Positions 50,896-63,631 of a stretch of DNA of 64,000 bases are shown piece by piece. This DNA comes from Hemibagrus wyckioides. Taxonomy: Eukaryota; Chordata; Actinopteri; Siluriformes; Bagridae. The stretch lies in NCBI RefSeq assembly GCF_019097595.1, contig NC_080723.1, forward strand, positions 12,624,511 to 12,688,510, read 5' to 3'. Made by a program: the position numbers and the translations under genes. Each line of letters opens with the position of its first letter. Within the stretch, counting starts at the first letter, position 1. The notes under the pieces are model-generated. The model worked only from the letters and a program-made list of their open reading frames with translations. It had not been told where the DNA came from and ran no database searches.

Positions 50896-50987
50896 TATTT
50901 ATACCACAGTGGGGAGTCCATAACTGACACCCCATGCCACCTGAATGATATGGGGTAAATGGGGAGGAGTGAGAGTGCTAACCACAC
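50896..50987 (-). promoter_or_regulatory. rag1: rag1 promoter: TATA box, RUNX and E-box motifs
   Basis: Read on the - strand, TATAAATA lies at 50903-50896. A RUNX-type TGTGGT abuts it (50908-50903) and a TGTGGTT lies at about 50986-50980. Between them is an E-box, CAGGTG (50943-50938). RUNX and E-proteins are known regulators of Rag expression in lymphocytes, but use of these particular sites is inferred. Confidence 0.5.
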
Positions 50988-51174
50988 ACACACACATACA
51001 CACACGGCATACTGTTATACTCATATACGTACATACATATATACATACATATACACTATTATACTGTTATATACTCATATACTTATATACACTCACATTT
51101 GTTGTCAACACAGACATTAAGTGAAATTATACTGTATATTATAGTGTCAGTTCCACATCATAGTTCACATCCCT

Positions 51175-51335
51175 TTCCAGTCCATGCAATTTTATAGGTT
51201 CTCCTTCAGGTTCTTTAGTTTCCTTACACCTCACAAAACCATGGCAGTTAGGTGAATTGGCTAACTTGTTTGCATGGTGCTTTTTGATCAACCAGAACCA
51301 TTGCGAGGATAAAGCACTGTAGATGAATGAATGAG
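51175..51335 (+). mobile_element. SINE-like repeat, decayed
   Basis: GGCAGTTAGGTGAATTGGCT, then GAGGATAAAGCACTGTAGAT and a GAATGAATGAGTGG tail. Eroded member of the dispersed family. Confidence 0.5.
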
Positions 51336-52716
51336 TGGAGGAATAAACGAATGAATGGATGAACTAACAAGCAAACAAATATGTTTCATACCCATGGTTT
51401 TAAATTAGATAATGTCCTAACATCCTGATATCCACATTTAGTTAGATTGTGCCCATGAAATGTTAATTTTATTTTATTTTATTTTATTTCATTTTTATTT
51501 TGCATTTTTTGTTCAAGTGGTCCCTAGCTTCAAAACTTCGAGAACCCCTGCTGTATAGGACATAGTGCAGAGTAACACTTTTATTTTATATTGTTTTGAT
51601 GGAATCTTTGTTTATCCATATACTCTATGCTTGACATGTAACGTATTTCTGTATGCCATATATTGTATGATATTTCACATATTTGTTCACCCTATATTTG
51701 TTGAATGCAGATTTTATGGTTCTTATGCCAGTCCTAAAATATAGACTTGGAGGCACAATGCTACGCCATCCTGATGGAAGCCATTTTTCGGCTCAAGACC
51801 AGAAGAAAGGCAGAATTGCTGCACTGGAAATGAGACGAGCACTAGAAAGAGCTACTGGAGTTACAACCGTTATGTTCACACAGCTTTGGCCTACATACAG
51901 CAGTCAGGTTTCTAGGCCTGTTCACAAAGGATGGGTTATGTCCCAAAAGACTGTCACCACTCTAATGACCTTTTTTTTCCTTCTGACAGATTATTTGAGT
52001 GTCTCCCAGCACTCACTGAGCTGACGCAGTTCTGCCTTTGTTATGGGCTCCTTGAACTAGAATTTCATTCGTGAGAGGCTCTGTTTCAGCCCCTTGTGGA
52101 ATAGTCTGTGTTGTGACAGGCCGGGATGAGCACTAATGAGAATGGCTTGATAGTTTGTCTCTGTAGATCGACAGCGTATTTGCGTAAGAATCAACCTTGT
52201 TTGAATTCAAGCTGCAGATTAATCTGGTCTGCTCTCTGCAGGACCATGCTCTGCCGCACTAGATCTGTCAGTCCTCTTATTAAATGCACAGTCGGTGGCT
52301 ACAGTTTGTTTCTTTAGTGTCAGCCTCTGCCACACATGACTACTATTGTACATGAGCAGCCAGGATTAATGACAAGTCAGACATCTAAAAGATGACTCAG
52401 AGATATTTGTAGAGCAAGACAGATGCTTAATCAGATGCAAATGAGACACAAGACCTATTAGAGAAATAGAAAGAAAAGACCTAACAGATTAAAAATAGCA
52501 AAATTTGTCTCAAATCCTAGCTAAAAAAAATGCTGTTTATAATTCCGTACACGATTCAGGGTTAAGAGCCTACATACAAATGCATATGATACTGTCTCAT
52601 ATCTTGGCCCCTTGCACTTAATATATAATATTAATAATTTATTTAATTAATTATAATTGTGCCATCCATCTGATCAAGTTCAATTAAACCAACATGAAAA
52701 AACATATATGGGGTTC

Positions 52717-52776
52717 CTGATATAAGGAATTGTGATTAAAATTGATTTTTATTTTAATCACAGTTCCTTATATCAG
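52717..52776 (+). repeat. 25-bp inverted repeat, hairpin
   Basis: The arms are 52717-52741 and 52752-52776, with a 10-nt loop. 24 of 25 positions pair, and the remaining one would be a U-G wobble in a + strand transcript. The left arm begins CTGATATAAGGAA and the right arm ends TTCCTTATATCAG. Confidence 0.8.
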
Positions 52777-53997
52777 TGTTTAAAACTCCAGAGACTTGAG
52801 CAGCACACAGTACTGTTCCCACATTCTTGTTACCTTGAAAGAATCTTGTGCCCCAACTCCTGAATCCCATTTAACTCTAATTTAGAAGGTATTGATTTAA
52901 AAAAGGTCTAGAGTGACAACTCGGTGTGGGCTTGTTTGAAATGGTAGGTGCTATAGATTACCATGTTCACACAGATACATTAACAGATACAATTCATGTT
53001 CAATTCAAGTGAAGTGATAGACTTCATGTTGAGCTGAACAGGATAAAGCTACAGATGTGTGTAATAAACTGGCAGTGACCCCCAGAGACCTACTCATCTC
53101 ATTCCCATCAACTAATTGACTTGTTATCAATAAACACAGTGGCAGTTTGATTTAAAGGAAAAATGCCTGGTGTTGACAACCACCTGGCACAGCATGGAGT
53201 GTTATTGTGTGGTGGTTGAATTTCTATGTAGATGGGAGGGAAGGGTGGGGAGGGCCGTTGTTTAGGTGGCTTTGTTACAGTTATCGCCAACTGAACAGCA
53301 CACCTGCTGAGTGATAGTGGAGCTCCTCAACATTGTTCTTTCACTGATCTAAAGCCAGGTTTGTGTTTTTTCTTGTAATGGATTCAGCCTTGCCTCAGAT
53401 AAGCAAAGAAGAAAAGACATCTTCAGACATGAGCAATGATAGTTGATACCTAGTGGGAGCAAAACTATACTCAAGTTTCCCCAAGTTGAGCAATGAGTGC
53501 AGTAACTGTTTCAAAAATGTGAAAAGGGATCTTGAGTAAATCAACATGGTAGTCTTAAGAGATAAGCTCCCACTTGGTATGGGCTTTGTCAAGAGATTCA
53601 ATGTTGTTTTTAGGAATATAGTGCTGTTGGGAAGAGAAATCTGATGTGTCAGAGGTAAACTATTGCCAACTATTGCCATGTTTCTCTTTTGCATGCATAC
53701 AGTATATAGATAATAAGTAAGGAATAAAACATGAGGGAGGTGCTGTGATACTGTAGCAATATAATCGAGTATGAAAAAGAAGATTATGTGCAGAAAAACA
53801 TACATGTTGCACTGTGTACATGTTATAAATATGCAAAAAATTAAAAATATACAAAAAAAAATAGAGCAGTGTGAAGTAGAGTTACAGCCACCACCACAAA
53901 GTCATTTTTTTATTAAGTGTATTATTTGTCTTATACCACAGCAATTATTTGCTTTTTATTTGTTCATAGTTATGTTCCTGGTATCACTTATCAGTCT

Positions 53998-54000
<3 letters not shown>

Positions 54001-54028
<28 letters not shown>
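54001..54028. repeat. (CT)n microsatellite
   Basis: A TCTC tract of about 28 bp. Confidence 0.95.
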
Positions 54029-54172
54029 AAAGTTAATAAGACAAAGAAATTGAAGCTTGACTGAAGGACCAGCCTTACTTCTGACTGTTACAAAGCACTG
54101 ACATTGAAGACTCACAAAAAACTTTATACTATTTCCAATTTTTATCTGTTTAAGTGGAGTATCAGCTATATA

Positions 54173-54420
54173 GGGGCAGTGGTGGCTAAAGTGGTTAAGG
54201 CTCTGGGTCGTTGCCTGGAAGATTGGGGTTCAAGCCCCTGCACTGCCAAGTTTCCACTGTTGGGCCCTTGAGCAAGGCTCTTAACCCTCTCTGCTCCAGG
54301 GGTGCTGTATCATGGCTGACCCTGCACTCTGACCCCAACCTCCGAGGATGGGATATGTGAAGAAAGAATTTCACTGTGCTGTAATGTATATGTGACAAAT
54401 AAAGGCTATTTCTATTTCAA
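54173..54420 (+). mobile_element. tRNA-derived SINE
   Basis: A pol III box A (TGGCTAAAGTGG, 54183-54194) and box B (GGTTCAAGCC, 54227-54236) are spaced as in a tRNA. A tRNA-unrelated body follows, ending in ATGTGACAAATAAAGGC. Related copies occur at 19325-19412 (head) and 29619-29730 (tail, opposite strand). Confidence 0.75.
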
Positions 54421-55114
54421 TATGTCATTGTGTACACATTTCATATCTGTGTATATGTTTGCACCTGACACCTAGGCAAATTCCTAGTATTGTAAAGTGC
54501 TCTTTGCTAACCCTTTGCTGTACCTGGCAATAAAACTTTTTCTGATTCTGATTACAATTGAAATGATAACAAATTACTAGAATTTACATTAAAATAATAT
54601 ACTTTTTACATATACATATTAGAAATACTGTACGAATATAACTGGCGAAAAGCTGCAATTACTAATCAGCTACTAATGCGCTGTAAATTAACCAACACCT
54701 TTTTAACAACTACATTATTAGAAAAAGGGTGAAATTAAGAACCCTTAATGGTTATTATTTTTGTCCTCCTGGGGACCCGAATCACCATATCAAGGATCCT
54801 ACTACACAGTGAAACAATTTTAGAAAGGGTTTAAAAACTAGAACCCAGACTTACTATACAAAAACCCCTTAAAAATCCACTCAACATGTCTGCTCTCTCT
54901 TTTCTGTGTTTTAATTATTCTCATAGCCTCTAGTCTGTCCTGTTTTTACATATGTACCTTTTATCCTATCAGCAGGTCTGGAACAGGATCACATCTCCCA
55001 TGATGTTACAGCATATCGATGAAGCTTTCATCACTTTAAAACATGAATAATTGTTCTACTGGGAAAAAGAATGGCAGACTCCAGCAGGTTAAACACGTTC
55101 ATTATTCTTTGCAT

Positions 55115-55115
<1 letters not shown>

Positions 55116-55152
<37 letters not shown>

Positions 55153-55166
55153 ACTCACTCTGTCTT

Positions 55167-55204
<38 letters not shown>
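55116..55204. repeat. compound (CT)n microsatellite
   Basis: Two CT tracts separated by (CACT)n-like text; a third lies at 55503-55538. They create Ser/Leu-rich spurious frames. Confidence 0.95.
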
Positions 55205-55207
<3 letters not shown>

Positions 55208-55499
55208 GTCTCTTTCTGTCTTTGTCTCAGTCTTTTTTCTCTTCTTGGTGTTCCTCTTTACTCAAAGTTTATTTTGTAAATTACATTCAAAACCGCGGCC
55301 CCCAGTGCCATGCCATTTGTCAAAGGTAGCTGCAGGAATGCCTCTTTCTCCGTCCTATCCACTTTTAGGTTGCTCATCTATCTTTCTCACTCCCACTTTC
55401 CTTTACCTCACATCACCCTCCCTTTGGCTCTGCCTAATAATCATTAATGCCATTATCAGGATGCAGGCGATTCATTACCCACTCTGTCTGTCTGTATCA

Positions 55500-55540
<41 letters not shown>

Positions 55541-56444
55541 CCTCTACCTATGAATGTCTCTCCAGAATGATTGGTTTGAATACAAAAGCTTCCTTCCTGA
55601 CCTGATTAATCTCTACCTGATTAATTAAAACTCAGATTTACAATTCAAAGCTGTTTCTCTCTTGCATTCTCATGTTTCTCCTGAATTGTAATTTTCATTC
55701 ATTGTAATTTTAATGTTTATTTTGATGTTTTCTTTGCAGGTTTGCCAAAGATAACAAATATTCAGACAAACAGTAGGACAGCAAATATACTACTAACAAA
55801 ACGATACTTGTTACCATTTTATTCATGTTTTTTCATCATCCTGCATTACCTCCTTTTTGGCAAATCTAAAGAAAAGCCCCTGCACCGGATACAGGCATTT
55901 GCAATATTTACAAAATATTTTAAAGAAAATTCAAGGCATAGAACATCCGTCCCTCGGGCTACGACACACTGTTAGAAACTTTGCAGCAACAGTTCCTGCA
56001 TGTTCCTCTCCTGAGGTTTTTAATCCTCTTTCTGTCTCTCTTTCACTGTTTTTCTCTCAGTCTTGCAGGACAGCTCTTCTGACTGATGTAATGTGAAGCA
56101 TTAGCTCTGCTGGTCCAGGGCTGATCCACCTCATGTTTGACAGATGGAGAACGTCATAAAACAGACGCATGATGTTACAGTACTCTTAGCTCTATTGCTT
56201 ATGCTTCTTGTCTGCCCTGAGGTCAGTATCTCCTCTCTACTCTCTACTTTTCACCCTTACAGCAGGCATTCAGTTAATTTTGTGTTTTATGCCAGACAAC
56301 CTGCTTTGTCTGTGTTCTTATGTTCTAATCTTGTGATTTTTCTTAAGCAAATCATGCAAGAAATGGTTTTGCAAGCAGCCTTTCATTAGCCAGTTATGTA
56401 CAGTAATGATTAACATCAGTGGAGCTCATTTGTTCATTCATTCA

Positions 56445-56710
56445 TCTTTAGTAATCGTTTTATCCTAGTCAGTATCACAGTGGATCCTGGGCATGAGGCA
56501 GGAATCACATGGCACCATGCACAAACATTCACACACTCATTCACATCTATGGGCAAATGGAGTTGTCAGTTCACCTACTGCAATGGTTTCGTGAGGTAGA
56601 AGGAAACCAGAGGCTCTAGAGGAAACTTAAATGGACACAGGAGAACATGTGAAAGTCCACACAGACAGTAAGCTGAGCTAGAATTAAATCATCCAATCAG
56701 CACTCTCAAA
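56445..56710 (-). mobile_element. SINE-like repeat, reverse orientation
   Basis: Characteristic text CACACACTCATTCACAT, AGGAAACCAGAGG and AACATGTGAAAGTCCACAC runs toward a decayed head near 56700. It is the common fish dispersed repeat also seen at 33845. Confidence 0.6.
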
Positions 56711-56939
56711 CACTCTCAGTAAAGGAATATCTCCCTGAATTCTTCCCTATTTCTTGGCCACTATTTGTTGCTCTAAAACATGTGAAGTAATTGTTCAGAA
56801 AGTTTTGAAATATGTGATATGATCATAGGGTGGTCTAACTGTACATATGACACTGAACTATGACTTAGTTAAACTGAATGGAAAACAAAGGAAACAAAGT
56901 CTTTTTTTTTTTCACTGGACACCTTTGGGTTAAACCCGA

Positions 56940-57167
56940 ATGCCATATCTACCCCAGCTCTCCTCACCCGTCATCAGTGCTCTTGTGGCTGCATGAGCAT
57001 AAATCCGAACAGCCATGCTCCAAAAACTAAAGCCTTCCCAGTGGAAAGCCTTCTGAGAAGATTGAAGTTTATTATATCCGCAAAGGAGAGTTAATCTGGA
57101 ATGGAATGTTCAAAAAGCATATATGGGTGTGAAGGTCAGGCGTCTACAAACTTTGGACTATATAGTG
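56940..57167 (+). mobile_element. right end of a Tc1-like element
   Basis: A truncated copy: eroded text that corresponds to the end of a transposase gene (CTCTTGTGGCTGCATGAGC, GTGGAAAGCCTTC), then GGTCAGGCGTCTACAAAC and the terminus ATATAGTG with TA. It belongs to the same family as the split repeat around 15960-17628. Confidence 0.7.
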
Positions 57168-59270
57168 TATGTTCAAGTGCAAATTAGCTTACTGTGACTG
57201 CATGTCATAGTAAATGTAGATTTCAAATGGTAATGCATAAAATATGTGTGTATTGCAGTAGATGTGATACTTTTTGCAAATAATCTTACTTTTGATCAAG
57301 ATTGGAAATAATTGCACATTGAGAACAAGGTCTTTTGATTGGGCCGAGCTGTCAAGTTGTTCTATTAAATACTAATTATCTCTTGTTATCTCTCTCCTTT
57401 GATAAAATGTTTAAAAAATTGTAATTAGGTTGACTTTTGTGATTCCTATAGGTACTGATGGTGGTATTTCTTCTTTAGCTCACCCATTCAATATCCAATA
57501 ACCACCTGTCACTGTTGTAATCAGTAATGCTAGCCACAAGACGAAACTCCAACCATTGTCCTCCCAATGGTTTCTTCCTTTTTCCCCCCATAAGACTGAT
57601 GGTGTTAAAACTCTCCCCACAACTGCAAAATTGTTTTGGGCTTTGCTGATAATTACGGCTCAGTCCAGCTCACTTATCATCACAGAACATATCTCTAGGT
57701 TTACATATTACATACTCACCGTTTATTACCATACACATTTCCCAGAGACATTACCCTGCTTATAATGCTCTGTTCAGTATAAATACTATATAGATTACCC
57801 ATGTGCCAGCAGCAAAGGAGAAGAAGAGACATGTCTTTTTTGCAAAGAAAGCCTTCCTAATGGCTTTGTTTGTCTTCCATGGAATAAACAGACATTAAGA
57901 AGCATGCGTGTAAAGAAGGGAAATGATCTCCAGATGGGTCTTATGCACTCTGAGTAAACTGTACAAAATGAAAAGTGTATGCCAGATCCAGGGGAAACGG
58001 AGCTGTGTCTTTAATCAAAATAACAATGCACTTTAATTCTGTGGTAATTAAATTGCCGTTTCCCCCCAGCGAGTCTCAAGCTTGCTAAAGCCTGGAGATG
58101 CAGCACACTGCAATGCTCCCTCATTGGATTTGTGTTGTGTTTAATCATCAGCTTTGTATTTCTCCATCAGGAGATTTTTTTTGGTGCATCAGTCTTAGCT
58201 TACACATCTGTTGCAAAGATAAGAGAGAGATGCTAAAAAAAAAGAGAGTATCACAAAGACAGCTATTTTCACTATTAATGATCACATGTACAGAAATGAT
58301 CACACTCATATCCACCAGTTTTCTTATCTCTTTTGTGCATGGGGGCTTTGTGGGTGGTTTAACAGACCACAGAAAATGACCCTGCGTGTCTGCTGGTGAA
58401 AAGAGCAGCAGCGATGTCCGTCATGGCAAGGCTTGAGTGTTCAATGGTCACTGTCGACTTGCGAAACAAACGGCAGCCCATCTCCGGCATAGATCTGCTT
58501 ATTATTTCCCTGTCCTTTGACTAAAAAGTCCATTATATGAAATGCCAGAGCAGTTATGGCCTTTTCAATAGTGAATGTGTCATACCTATGCCACAAGGAC
58601 AATAGTGGGCCTGACACTGATATGGAGTCTGGCTGAGCTTAAGCAGACTGATCTTTAAATCAGTTCATCTTGTAATTATAATGGAGGGAGGGGAAAGGGC
58701 TGAGCAGTCATTTCCCTCAACCGGGTTCTGAATGTGAAGCCACTGACAAGAACAACCATAGCGGTCAGGCTCAGAAGCATCTGTCAAATTTGTCAATGAA
58801 GCAGGCATGGCTTATGATAGTGCAAATACAATAGGCCACCAGTCGGAGCACTGACTGGGTCAGAAGAAATGCTCTAGATGAGGAGAGTTAGTAGGAGATC
58901 AACACAAAAGGCCACCTGGAATGTCTTTAGCAGAGTATAACTGGCATAGTGATTATGTCGATTTTTATTGTCATCGCATACAGTGCAATAAACAATACAA
59001 CTGTGTACACCTGTTTACAGAAATTACATAGAGAGTAAGATATGTTAGGATAAGAGCAAGTGCAGCGCAATAAAATAAATACAAATTACAGTACAGGTAA
59101 CAACACTATACATACTTTTAGACAGGTCTACACACTTCATCTTCATCTACTGCACTCTACATTCAAGTACTCCTTGAGGCAGATATATTCAGACTTTTCC
59201 CAATGAGCTCCACTTTTAAAAAAAAACATTCCTCCAGTATAGCTGTGGTTTAGTTCCATGAATAATAGGG
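57168..59270. other. gene-free region, possible conserved noncoding blocks
   Basis: No coding evidence. 57880-58100 and 58560-58860 have few simple repeats and dense homeobox-like words (GGTAATTAAATTG, TTGTAATTATAATGG). Conservation could not be tested. Confidence 0.35.
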
Positions 59271-59658
59271 TGTCCCGAAAGATTACAAACATAAGGGAAA
59301 ATGAACACTTCCAAAATTCTCCAGTTTTAATTTTATTTTCAGATAGCCTTTAAGCATGCCTTTGTCAAAAATAGAACATATTGAAATTCTTGTAGCTGGA
59401 TCAGAAAGCTCTCGCAAGATTGCGATGGGCTTTAACAGGAAACACGGCAAGCATGTCACAGACAACACTGGGAGCCAAATTTGGGAAAGCTCTTGAGGGA
59501 GCTCTGACTCTGTGTGTGTGTGTGTGTGTATGTGTGTGTGTGTGTGTTTTTACAAAGAAATAGAAATCATTCAGTGGATTTCCTGTAAATAAATTTACAC
59601 ACATTTACAATTTGTTAAAATGTCTTAAATACACTATGCATGGAGACTTTTGGGACAC
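59271..59658 (+). mobile_element. mariner-like MITE with a helix-turn-helix remnant
   Basis: About 388 bp bounded by TGTCCCGAAAG on the left and CTTTTGGGACA on the right, imperfect inverted repeats. The inside reads MSKIEHIEILV, then SSRKIAMGFNRKHGKHV, which looks like the DNA-binding start of a transposase, and then stops. A (TG)n tract lies inside. Confidence 0.5.
59509..59548. repeat. (TG)n microsatellite
   Basis: A TG tract with one TA interruption, inside the mariner-like MITE. Confidence 0.95.
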
Positions 59659-60419
59659 ATTGTGTGGTATTTAATTTGTCAGATTGCACAACAGATTTGT
59701 TCATTAAAAAGTCAATGTAAACACAGATTTTAAATTGTCCACAGCACAAACACTACTACAACGTCTGTGTAGTATCTATCATTTCGAATGCATTGTACTA
59801 CACATTATGTACTGAAGTGTTTCAAAATAATAACAACAGGTCTAAATTCAATGACAGCCTTAACCAATTGTCAATTTATTCTTGATAATTTAAATGGCTT
59901 AGAAGATGGTGATTTGTTTAAGAACACACTATAAAGCATTGTGAAACCTTAACTGTAAAGTTATACAACCTCGTCTCAGACTTTATAAGAGATGATGCAT
60001 GCATTTAATGTCATTTATGCTGGATTATGAATGCAGAAGTGTTGAAGTCCATGTGAAGTCCAGTTAAATGTTATCTGGATCTCTGAATATAAAGGTTTAC
60101 AACAAATTACAGCTATAGAATGGTCTTTGCTGCATGAAGTGTTGATTAGCTTCACCTTGATGTCTCGTAATTCTGTCAGTTTGTCTTTAAAAATTAAGAA
60201 GTCTATTACACAACACTTGATGTCATTCGCTGTCTGAATTTCTGTTTATTGAATGTCATTATATTAGCATTTTGTTTGCTACCACAGGGCAATGATGAGA
60301 AGGAACGACATTCACTTCTGACTAGATTAAGTGTATAGAGCAACAGCATAGGAAAAGAAAGTTCTCAATTTACAGAATGCATGAGCACACTGTAGACTAT
60401 TGACTATGAATGGGACATA

Positions 60420-62043
60420 CAGTCATGTGAAAAAATTAGGACACCCCATGAAAGCGTGTGTTTTTTTAACGTAGCTAAACATATGGGCATTTGATCTTCA
60501 TTTTAATAATGTTGAAAGATTCAAGTAATATAACTAAACAAATAAAACCATTTTTTAAAAATGATCTGTAAAATGTCATTTTAAATACTCCAAATTCTTG
60601 TGAGGAAAAAAGTATTTACATTTACAGTATTTACATACACATTTATTTGTACTTAAAATGGATAGAATTACCTACAGGTATATTACATCAGGTGCAAATT
60701 ATTAGAACACTGTTCCAGAGCTTACCTTATTTAAACCTCAGACATTTTGCTTGGTTTGCTCTTAATTGTTGAAGTGAGAGGTATCACCATGGTGAGATCC
60801 AAAGAGCTCTCTGAGGCCTTCAGAAAGAAGATTGTTGATGCTCATGAGTCTGGTAAGGGATATAAAAATATATATCCCTTTATATAAAAGGGATATATTT
60901 TTAATCAGCCATTCCACTGTCCAGAAAATCATTTACAAGTGGAGAACATTTAAAACAACTGCCAACATGGCCAGGTCAGGCCATCCAAGCAAATTCACCC
61001 CAAGATCAGACTGCAAGATGCTTAAAGACGTCTCCAGAAATATCGTAAAATATCATCACAGGACCTACAGCAAGCTTTTGCTACAGTTTATGTCACAGTG
61101 CATGAATCTACAATCAGAAAGAGACTACACAATTACTTTAATTATTATGGGAGGTGTGCAAGAAGGAAAACTTTGCTGTCTAAAAAAACATGTGGGCAAG
61201 ACTGAAGTTTCCCAAAGAACGCAGAGACAAAGGCCAAGTCTTCTGGAATAGCGTGCTTCCGACAGATGAATCTAAAATTGAATTATTTGGACACCATAAC
61301 AGGGCATGTTTGGCATAAACCAAATACAGCATTTCAGCAAATGAACCTCATACCAACTATGAAACATGGAGGTGGGAGTGTTATGGTTTGGGGATGCTTT
61401 GCTGCAGCAGGACCTGGCCAGCTCACCATCATAGAATCCATCATGAATTCTACATTGTATCAGAAGGTGCATGAGGAACATGTAGGACCCTCTGTCAAAA
61501 AATTCAAGCTAAAGTGGAATTGAACCTTGCAACATGACAGTGACCCAAAACATACCAGTAAATCCACCAAGGACTGGCTGAAAAGTAAAAAATGGAGAAT
61601 TCTTGAATGGCCAAGTCAAAGCCCAGATCTAAATCCTATTGAGATCCTGTGGGGTGATTTGAAACAGACTGTGCATGCAATAAACCCCCCAAACATCACA
61701 CAGCTGAATTCTGCATTGAGGAGTGGAGGAAACTTTCTTCCAGTCAATGTCAGAAACTGATAAATGGTGACAAGAAACGTCTCATTGAGGTTATTTGACC
61801 CAATGGAGGAAACTGTTAGGAAACACTAGCTATTAGGGCATAGAGTGTCCTAACTTTTTCCTCAGGTGAAATACACATTTTTGTTTATTTCTTTTGTTTA
61901 ATAAATGAAAAGTGTTATTTTGTTGTTTACATGCAATTAAACCGCTTTCATCTACAGGTACAAAGATCAGAAATTGACATGTTGACTTTTCGTAATAAAG
62001 AACTGAATATTCAATGGGGTGTGCTAATTTTTTCACATGACTG
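60420..62043 (+). mobile_element. Tc1-like transposon with degenerate transposase (element C)
   Basis: Length is about 1624 bp. Terminal repeats are CAGTCATGTGAAAAAATTAG on the left and its near-complement, ending TTTTTTCACATGACTG, on the right. TA flanks at 60418-60419 and 62044-62045 fit a Tc1 target duplication. It is a different family from elements A and B. Confidence 0.9.
60790..61760 (+). pseudogene. decayed Tc1-like transposase
   Basis: The start MVRSKELSEAFRKK is followed by an AT-rich imperfect palindrome (about 60864-60902) that breaks the helix-turn-helix region. Later segments fall in different frames: TTANMARSGHPSKFTPRSD, then [10 protein letters not shown] (first Asp), [13 protein letters not shown], an in-frame TGA at about 61521, HDSDPKHTSKSTKDW (second Asp) and [15 protein letters not shown] (Glu). 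At least one frameshift and one stop make it non-coding as it stands. Confidence 0.85.
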
Positions 62044-62045
62044 TA

Positions 62046-63629
62046 TGTGTAGCAATGCCAAGAGTATGGGAAAACAAAAAGGCATTCATATGAAGAATTT
62101 TTTTGTACAATAAGGTTTCCAATCACAGACGTAAGTGTGTGTGTTTTCTTAGTGGCCCATTCCAATACTATCGGAGGCACATCACCTCTATAGTGTTTCA
62201 CTCTCCCTCGTTAAAAATTGCAGCAGATGAATGCTTATTCTGTTTCATGCAGAAAGATAACCATTGTAAGTTTGATTTTTGTTATGCCTCTTTATCAACT
62301 ATTATAAACCAAAATTGTAAGCAGGAGTGTGTGAGCACTGACATTTGCTTCTCCTTGTTAAGATACCATTTAATCTCTGACTCACCCTTTTTGTGGCTAC
62401 ATAAGTACACATGAAATCATTGTGTGTGTGTGTGTGTGTGTGTTTGATAAGATAAACAGCACCGGCATTGTACCCTATGAATCACTGGAGTATATGTTTG
62501 AAAAGAAGGTTAGAAAATATCAGAATTGACCATATTCTGTATTAATTCAGACAGAGGAGCCTACACAAGATGTACAGTCACACACACACACACACACACA
62601 CACACACCACATGCTGGATGAAGGCTGAAACAGTTTGAGTTGTGTGTGTGACCAAGTTGGCAGAAGTGTATTTTTGTCTCCTACTCCACCTCCCCCGACA
62701 ATCATTCCATTTTGCCACTATTCATCAGCACAGTAAAAGCCACAGTGCCTTTGCTTCAGGTAGAACTACCTCTATTGTGCACACTGGACATTTGAGCAGA
62801 GCTGTCTAGCAGTACGAGTGCATGTCTCTAAAGACATGCTACTCTATATGCAAAATAGTGATGAAAATGGAGCCTGGTCTGCAGTGATTATATTTGTAAT
62901 TTAATTTTGCTGGTCACGAGAGGGAGAGATAAGAGAGAGAACCAGCTGTGGTTGTCTGTGTCCAAGTGTGAATGGAAAAGCAGGAATGAGATACACATAG
63001 CTTTATTGTAAAGGACAGAGACCTGTAACGGATGGCGGTGCGCACAGAGACAATGCCTCAACACATACATTCACAAGTGTATTAAAGTGTAGGAATATAC
63101 ACATTTACTACATATAAATTTACACAAACATAAATGCAGACAAGCTTGTAATGCAAAGAAATTATATACTTAAGCCAATGAAAAGTCAGAATGAACCCAA
63201 AGTGATAAGGATAGGCTGATTATAGAGCACAGATCTCAAACTGACCCATGATTCTGAGTCATTTGAGACATTGTTATTTTCTCTCTTTTGTGTGTCTTGA
63301 CAAAAAAGGTAATCAACGGGGGAGTCTGAATGGAGCGTTGTAGCCTGTTTTAAAGAGCAAAGGCGCAGTTAAGATTCCACACAGAGCTGCAACAAGGCAA
63401 AGAAAAAAAAAGGAGATAGTGGAGGACAAAAAGTGTGTCCCTGGCTACATCTGTCTCTTTTTTATGGATCTTAAATTTACATGACCAGCACAGGTACTAT
63501 TGATAATAAAGAAAAAGTATATGGCTGATAGGGGTAATACAATTCAGTGGGGTAAAACTGTATAAAATTTTATGTTGGATTTTGGAATCAGGGATCAGAT
63601 TCTAATCTAGCAATTGTATTCACATAATA
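62046..63629. other. gene-free region
   Basis: Simple repeats and AT-rich sequence between two Tc1-like elements; no gene seen. Confidence 0.55.
62580..62606. repeat. (CA)n microsatellite
   Basis: A CA tract of about 26 bp; a (TG)n tract lies at about 62421-62443. Confidence 0.95.
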
Positions 63630-63631
63630 TA

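Larger units (their letters stand above)
50988..56444. other. region upstream of rag1, no gene seen
   Basis: Repeats and CT-rich tracts only. A 54471-54550 segment ending GGCAATAAAACTTTTTCTGA looks like a LINE tail. I looked for TRAF6-like coding text, the usual vertebrate neighbour of RAG1, and found none. Confidence 0.5.

Noticed and set aside
51683..52024. 113-codon + strand frame
   Set aside because: No recognisable domain or splice pattern; probably chance.
53395..53805. 136-codon - strand frame
   Set aside because: Low-complexity, hydrophobic, no family resemblance and AT-rich.
55043..55553. Ser/Leu-rich open frames
   Set aside because: Products of CT microsatellites; no start context, splice sites or family similarity.
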